Below the pieces are notes generated by a model. That model worked only from the letters and a program-made list of their open reading frames with translations, was not told the origin of the DNA and ran no database searches. From Ilumatobacteraceae bacterium (GTDB taxonomy: Bacteria > Actinomycetota > Acidimicrobiia > Acidimicrobiales > Ilumatobacteraceae), in assembly GCA_021741795.1 (NCBI GenBank), contig JAIOXC010000016.1, positions 1 to 17,203 of the forward strand: DNA of 17,203 bases. Reading direction: 5' to 3'. A program made the position numbers and the translations under genes. This document shows positions 14,227-17,203 of this stretch, one piece after another; the first letter of the stretch is position 1, and every line of letters starts with the position of its first letter.

Positions 14227-14639
14227 TACTTGTCTTCTTTGATTTCGTATTCGATGATGGTCGGTTCAAGATCTAATTCGCTCGGAGCACTCGGGCTCTG
14301 ATCCGACTCGTACGGGATAAACAATGGTTCGACGACGGATTCTTGCTGTTCTTGGGCTGCACTCTTCGTAAACACGGCGGTCGTATCGATGACTTGTTTG
14401 TCTACCAGTTTCGAAGCATCAGTAAACACAGTCTTATATTCGTTGGTGGCGTTTTGCATGTCGCGAAGAGGCTCCGCAAAGGCGCCTCTAAATTCGGATT
14501 GCGCATCACCAGTAATTTTCTTGAACTGACCATACATCTGCCCCATCTTGCGCAACACTGGGGGCAGTTTTTCGGGTCCCAAGACCACGAGACCGAGAAT
14601 CAACAAAAAAATGATCTCGCTTCCCGAAAAATTAAACAT
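14226..14639 (-). CDS. tatB: Sec-independent translocase TatA/TatB-family protein, TatB-like
   Basis: The 137-residue protein begins with a single short transmembrane helix (residues 6-20) followed by LGPEKLPPVLRKMG (20-33). The hinge LGPEKLP and Glu8 are typical of TatB, whereas TatA usually has FGxxKLP. An amphipathic helix follows (about 26-50), then a long charged, acidic tail. With TatC it would form the receptor complex for twin-arginine substrates. The corresponding M. tuberculosis gene next to tatC is named tatA, so TatA cannot be excluded; no second tatA is in the window. It heads the operon. TAGACT ends 6 bases before the ATG, with no Shine-Dalgarno. Confidence 0.88.
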   Translation of the reverse strand: MFNFSGSEIIFLLILGLVVLGPEKLPPVLRKMGQMYGQFKKITGDAQSEFRGAFAEPLRDMQNATNEYKTVFTDASKLVDKQVIDTTAVFTKSAAQEQQESVVEPLFIPYESDQSPSAPSELDLEPTIIEYEIKEDK

Positions 14640-14645
14640 TTCATC

Positions 14646-14651
14646 AGTCTA
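14646..14651 (-). promoter_or_regulatory. -10 element TAGACT, probable leaderless promoter of the tat-helY operon
   Basis: On the minus strand TAGACT is followed by GATGAA (6 bases) and the tatB ATG at 14639. It faces away from the GDPD -10 element only 21 bases distant. Confidence 0.45.
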
Positions 14652-14672
14652 AAGGCTCTAGCGAAGAGGGCA

Positions 14673-14678
14673 TATCAT
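14673..14678 (+). promoter_or_regulatory. -10 element TATCAT, probable leaderless promoter of the GDPD gene
   Basis: TATCAT is followed by TGATTC (6 bases) and the ATG at 14685. Its -35 region would cover the -10 of the divergent tatB promoter. Confidence 0.45.
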
Positions 14679-14684
14679 TGATTC

Positions 14685-15401
14685 ATGCAGCAACGGCTTC
14701 CTTCTCTTTTGAACGAGCCAATCCTTTTCGCTCACCGAGGTGCAAGTGCATACTCCCCAGAAAACACTCTCGAGTCGTTCGCTCTAGCGCTCAAATTGGG
14801 TTCCACCGGCTTAGAAAGTGACATTTGGGCAACTCGGGATGGAGTGTTGGTGCTGGATCATGACGGAGTGGTGAAGTCACGTTTACGATCCAAGCCAATT
14901 GCTGAGTTCAACAGATCGGCTTTGCCCTCTCACATACCGAGTCTCGAGCAATTACTTCAACATTGTGGAACGCAGTACCAACTCAGTCTGGATGTCAAAG
15001 ACCCAGTTGTCTTCGAAACAATTGAAAATACGGTAGCGAATATTGATGAGTCAATGCTTGAACGGATGTGGCTTTGTCATCCAAGTTCTGAATTACTCAT
15101 GAGCAAAAGAGACTCAATTTTGCATTGCAAGCTTGTTGATTCGACTCGGCTTGCCAAAATTAAGGAAGGTCCAGAGCGACGCGCAGCAAATCTGGCATCA
15201 AGTGGGATTGAAGCCTGCAACATGCATCACACCGACTGGAATGGGGGTTTAGTCGCTCTGTTTCATCGTTTCAATATCGTCAGCTTTGGCTGGGACATGC
15301 AACACGAGTCCGTTCTTGAAAACGCAATTCGCATGGGGCTAGATGGTGTATTTAGTGATTGGCCCGACAGGATGATTGAGGCCAGCAAGAAACCGAGTTA
15401 G
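14685..15401 (+). CDS. Glycerophosphodiester phosphodiesterase (GDPD) family protein
   Basis: The 238-residue protein is a TIM-barrel GDPD, which hydrolyses glycerophosphodiesters to glycerol-3-phosphate and an alcohol. Catalytic and metal-binding residues are visible in AHRGASAYSPENTLESF (16-32: His17, Arg18, Glu26, Asn27), GLESDIWATRDG (42-53: Glu44, Asp46) and LDHDG (57-61: His59). The fold continues to a C-terminal GLDGVFSDWPDRM segment typical of the last strand. No signal peptide is seen, suggesting cytosolic recycling of phospholipid headgroups rather than secretion. It is divergent from the tatB operon across 45 bases. Its TAG overlaps the lepB stop on the other strand by three bases. 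Confidence 0.93.
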   Translation: MQQRLPSLLNEPILFAHRGASAYSPENTLESFALALKLGSTGLESDIWATRDGVLVLDHDGVVKSRLRSKPIAEFNRSALPSHIPSLEQLLQHCGTQYQLSLDVKDPVVFETIENTVANIDESMLERMWLCHPSSELLMSKRDSILHCKLVDSTRLAKIKEGPERRAANLASSGIEACNMHHTDWNGGLVALFHRFNIVSFGWDMQHESVLENAIRMGLDGVFSDWPDRMIEASKKPS

Positions 15402-15991
15402 AGAAACCTTGCAGCGGCAAGTGGCCAAATGGTTACAAACGCGCGACCAACAACAAGATTTTGTGCAATCGAGCCAAACATGCGGCTATCAAAAGACTGC
15501 GGTCTGTTGTCTCCCATTACAAACAAATGATTTTCGGGAATCAGAATTTCTTCCATTAGTGGCACGCGACAACGATCGTCTAATGATGACTGAGCGAGGT
15601 CGTAGTCATTCAGGTATGGCTCGGGCAGTAACTTGCCATCAATAAACACTTGGCAGTCCTTAATAGAAATTGTTTCACCGCTCAATCCAATAACACGCTT
15701 AATCAAGTCGTCATGCTGCACGACTTCGCCGTCCACAGTTACTCGATCAAACACGACAACATCTCCTCGATGTATATCGTGCAACCGATAAGACAGTTTG
15801 TTGACAAGTACCCGATTGTCTTGAAACATGGTGGTTTCCATACTCGGTCCAGAGATGTAGAACTGTTGCAAAATAAGCGAGCGAACGGTGATCGCGATCA
15901 CCAAGGCAACGACTAGCACTGTCACCCATTCGCGGATCAGCTGCAAACCCTGTCCGTTCGTGGTCTCGGACGGCTGGGGCTCGGAATTCAT
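15398..15991 (-). CDS. lepB: Signal peptidase I
   Basis: The 197-residue protein is a type I signal peptidase that removes signal peptides from exported proteins on the outer face of the membrane. One transmembrane helix (about 22-40) follows a polar N-terminus. Box B is SGPSMETT (47-54) with nucleophile Ser50. Box D includes DDLIKRVIG (94-102) with general-base Lys98. Box E is GDNRPQSFDSR (160-170). Length and single TM are usual for Gram-positive types. It begins 32 bases after the pafA stop on the same strand, so it may be co-transcribed, although a TACCGT hexamer nine bases before the ATG could be its own -10. Proximity to tatB/tatC places export functions together. Confidence 0.95.
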   Translation of the reverse strand: MNSEPQPSETTNGQGLQLIREWVTVLVVALVIAITVRSLILQQFYISGPSMETTMFQDNRVLVNKLSYRLHDIHRGDVVVFDRVTVDGEVVQHDDLIKRVIGLSGETISIKDCQVFIDGKLLPEPYLNDYDLAQSSLDDRCRVPLMEEILIPENHLFVMGDNRPQSFDSRMFGSIAQNLVVGRAFVTIWPLAAARFL

Positions 15992-16000
15992 CGCTCTGTA

Positions 16001-16006
16001 ACGGTA
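16001..16006 (-). promoter_or_regulatory. Possible -10 element TACCGT upstream of lepB
   Basis: On the minus strand TACCGT, the same hexamer used at 5026 and 5073, is followed by nine bases and the lepB ATG. Spacing is slightly longer than at the other sites, so this is weaker. Confidence 0.3.
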
Positions 16007-16023
16007 GCCGCACCAACGCTTGA

Positions 16024-17203
16024 CTAAAGCGATGCGATGAGTTTTTCGACCCGATCGTCCCTACTTTTAAACGGGTCTTTGCAGAGCACTGTGCGTTGTG
16101 CTTGATCATTGATCTTGAGATGCACCCAATCGACCGTGTAGTCACGCTTCTTCTCTTTTGCAGCAGTAATGAACTCGGATCTGAGTCGAGCGCGAGTTGT
16201 CTGAGGTGCTTTGTCCATTGCTGAAGTGATGTCATCCTCGACGCAGATGCGTTCTACCATGTTCCGATCCTGCATTCGGTAGAAAACGCTTCGGTCTCTG
16301 CGGATGTCATGGTATTGCAAGTCAAGAGTTGCTACTCGAGCGTCGTCAAGTGCAAGACCGTGTTTTGAGCGAAAGGCTTCAATGAGGTTGTGCTTAATCA
16401 CCCAATCCACTTCGGTTCCCAACTTCAGCGGGTCATTCTCAATCGTTGAGACACAGTGCTCCCACATCTCAAGTGCCTGCATCTCTGTAGGCGAAAATCC
16501 GTGTGTATCCGCAAATTTGAGTGCGCTATCAAGATATTCGCGTTGGATATCTAGCGCAGACAGTTCGCGACCACTCTCTAGTCGAACTTTTTTTCGACAC
16601 GTTATGTCATGACTGATATCGCGAATTGCCCTCACAGGATTCTCGAGTGTCAAGTCACGCAGAGAAACATCCTTCGCCTCGATCATTCGCAGCATGCACG
16701 CTGTGCTCCCCAGCTTCAAAAATGTTGTGTATTCACTCATGTTTGAGTCACCAACAATGACGTGCAATCTTCGATATTTCTCAGCGTCAGCATGCGGTTC
16801 GTCCCGCGTATTAATGATTGGGCGACTTCGGGTTGTTGCAGAACTCATTGATTCCCAGATGTGCTCTGCTCGCTGAGCAATACTAAAAATAGGTCCACGA
16901 GCGGTCTGCAATACTTGGCCAGCACCCGTGAATATCTGCCGAGAAACAAAAAATGGAATCAGATCTTGTTGATATTTGTCCGGCTCATCACTCCTACGAG
17001 TGAGATAATTCTCATGGCAGCCGTACGAATTACCTGCCGAGTCTGTGTTGTTCTTAAAAAGGTAGATCGTGCCGCGAATACCTTCCTCGCGGAGTCGTTG
17101 CTCGGCACCTTTGAGCAATTCCTCTAGTTTTCTCTCCCCTGCTTTGTCATGCACGGTGCAGTCATAAATCGAATCACATTCGGGAGTCGCGTATTCGGGG
17201 TGT
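16024..17203 (-). CDS. pafA: Pup--protein ligase PafA, 5' end outside the window
   Basis: The open frame continues to the window edge (ATG at 17154 is internal), with HPEYATPECDSIYDC visible before it. About 392 residues are present, so roughly the first 60 of about 450 are missing. PafA ligates the C-terminal glutamate of Pup to substrate lysines, tagging them for the mycobacterial-type proteasome. Strong family segments are LFKNNTDSAGNSYGCHEN, QRAEHIWESMSSATTRSRP, INTRDEPHADAEKYRRLHV, the SALDIQREY block and VDWVHLKINDQAQRTVLCKD, ending DDRVEKLIASL. These match PafA rather than the paralogous depupylase Dop. In M. tuberculosis pafA is followed by pafB-pafC-tatA-tatC-helY; here lepB follows. 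Confidence 0.94.
   Translation of the reverse strand, partial: HPEYATPECDSIYDCTVHDKAGERKLEELLKGAEQRLREEGIRGTIYLFKNNTDSAGNSYGCHENYLTRRSDEPDKYQQDLIPFFVSRQIFTGAGQVLQTARGPIFSIAQRAEHIWESMSSATTRSRPIINTRDEPHADAEKYRRLHVIVGDSNMSEYTTFLKLGSTACMLRMIEAKDVSLRDLTLENPVRAIRDISHDITCRKKVRLESGRELSALDIQREYLDSALKFADTHGFSPTEMQALEMWEHCVSTIENDPLKLGTEVDWVIKHNLIEAFRSKHGLALDDARVATLDLQYHDIRRDRSVFYRMQDRNMVERICVEDDITSAMDKAPQTTRARLRSEFITAAKEKKRDYTVDWVHLKINDQAQRTVLCKDPFKSRDDRVEKLIASL

Noticed and set aside
15747..16235. A 162-codon minus-strand frame spanning the lepB-pafA junction
   Set aside because: It overlaps the well-supported lepB and pafA frames in a different phase and has no motif.

Overview
The window looks like a compact chromosomal stretch from an actinobacterium, most plausibly a class Acidimicrobiia lineage of the freshwater or marine Ilumatobacter/acIV kind. 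The evidence is a WhiB-family Fe-S regulator, the Pup-protein ligase PafA, a HelY-type helicase directly after tatB-tatC (as in Mycobacterium tuberculosis), a DUF4193-like protein and a double-domain ThyX homologue. Base composition by eye is near 50% GC, lower than typical soil actinobacteria. This taxonomic placement is inference. No phage, transposon, CRISPR array, tRNA or rRNA was seen, and no gene-free gap exceeds 81 bases.

Layout. Bases 1-1439 (minus) hold a sphingosine-1-phosphate-lyase-like PLP enzyme translationally coupled to an unknown gene that runs off the window. Bases 1520-1933 (minus) encode a small zinc-ribbon/coiled-coil protein, divergent from a threonine aldolase (1992-3062). 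A WhiB regulator and a putative APH-fold kinase (3126-4493) form a plus-strand pair. They converge on a gamma-carbonic-anhydrase-like protein (4497-5018, minus), which is divergent from a long unknown protein (5087-6448) followed by a crotonase (6472-7257). Bases 7254-8466 (minus) are a three-gene unit: acidic DUF4193-like protein, small helical protein, GNAT acetyltransferase. Next is the tandem ThyX-like gene (8526-10127, minus). Bases 10176-14639 (minus) form a tatB-tatC-helY-DAGK-like operon with 1-4 base overlaps or a 5-base gap. A GDPD phosphodiesterase (14685-15401, plus) lies divergent to it. The window ends with lepB (15398-15991) and the C-terminal part of pafA (16024 to the edge), both minus.

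How the genes fit together. The right half combines protein export (TatB, TatC, signal peptidase I), pupylation (PafA), RNA remodelling (HelY) and two proteins related to phospholipid-handling families (DAGK-like domain, GDPD). It resembles the M. tuberculosis pafA-pafB-pafC-tatA-tatC-helY block, with pafBC replaced by lepB and GDPD. The left half is mainly PLP enzymes and small regulators without one clear pathway.

The most striking non-coding signal is that nearly every gene that heads a transcription unit has a TANNNT -10 hexamer ending only 5-8 bases before its start codon and no Shine-Dalgarno sequence. This is the arrangement expected for leaderless mRNAs. The most unusual gene is the tandem ThyX protein, whose two domains each keep a different half of the ThyX signature.
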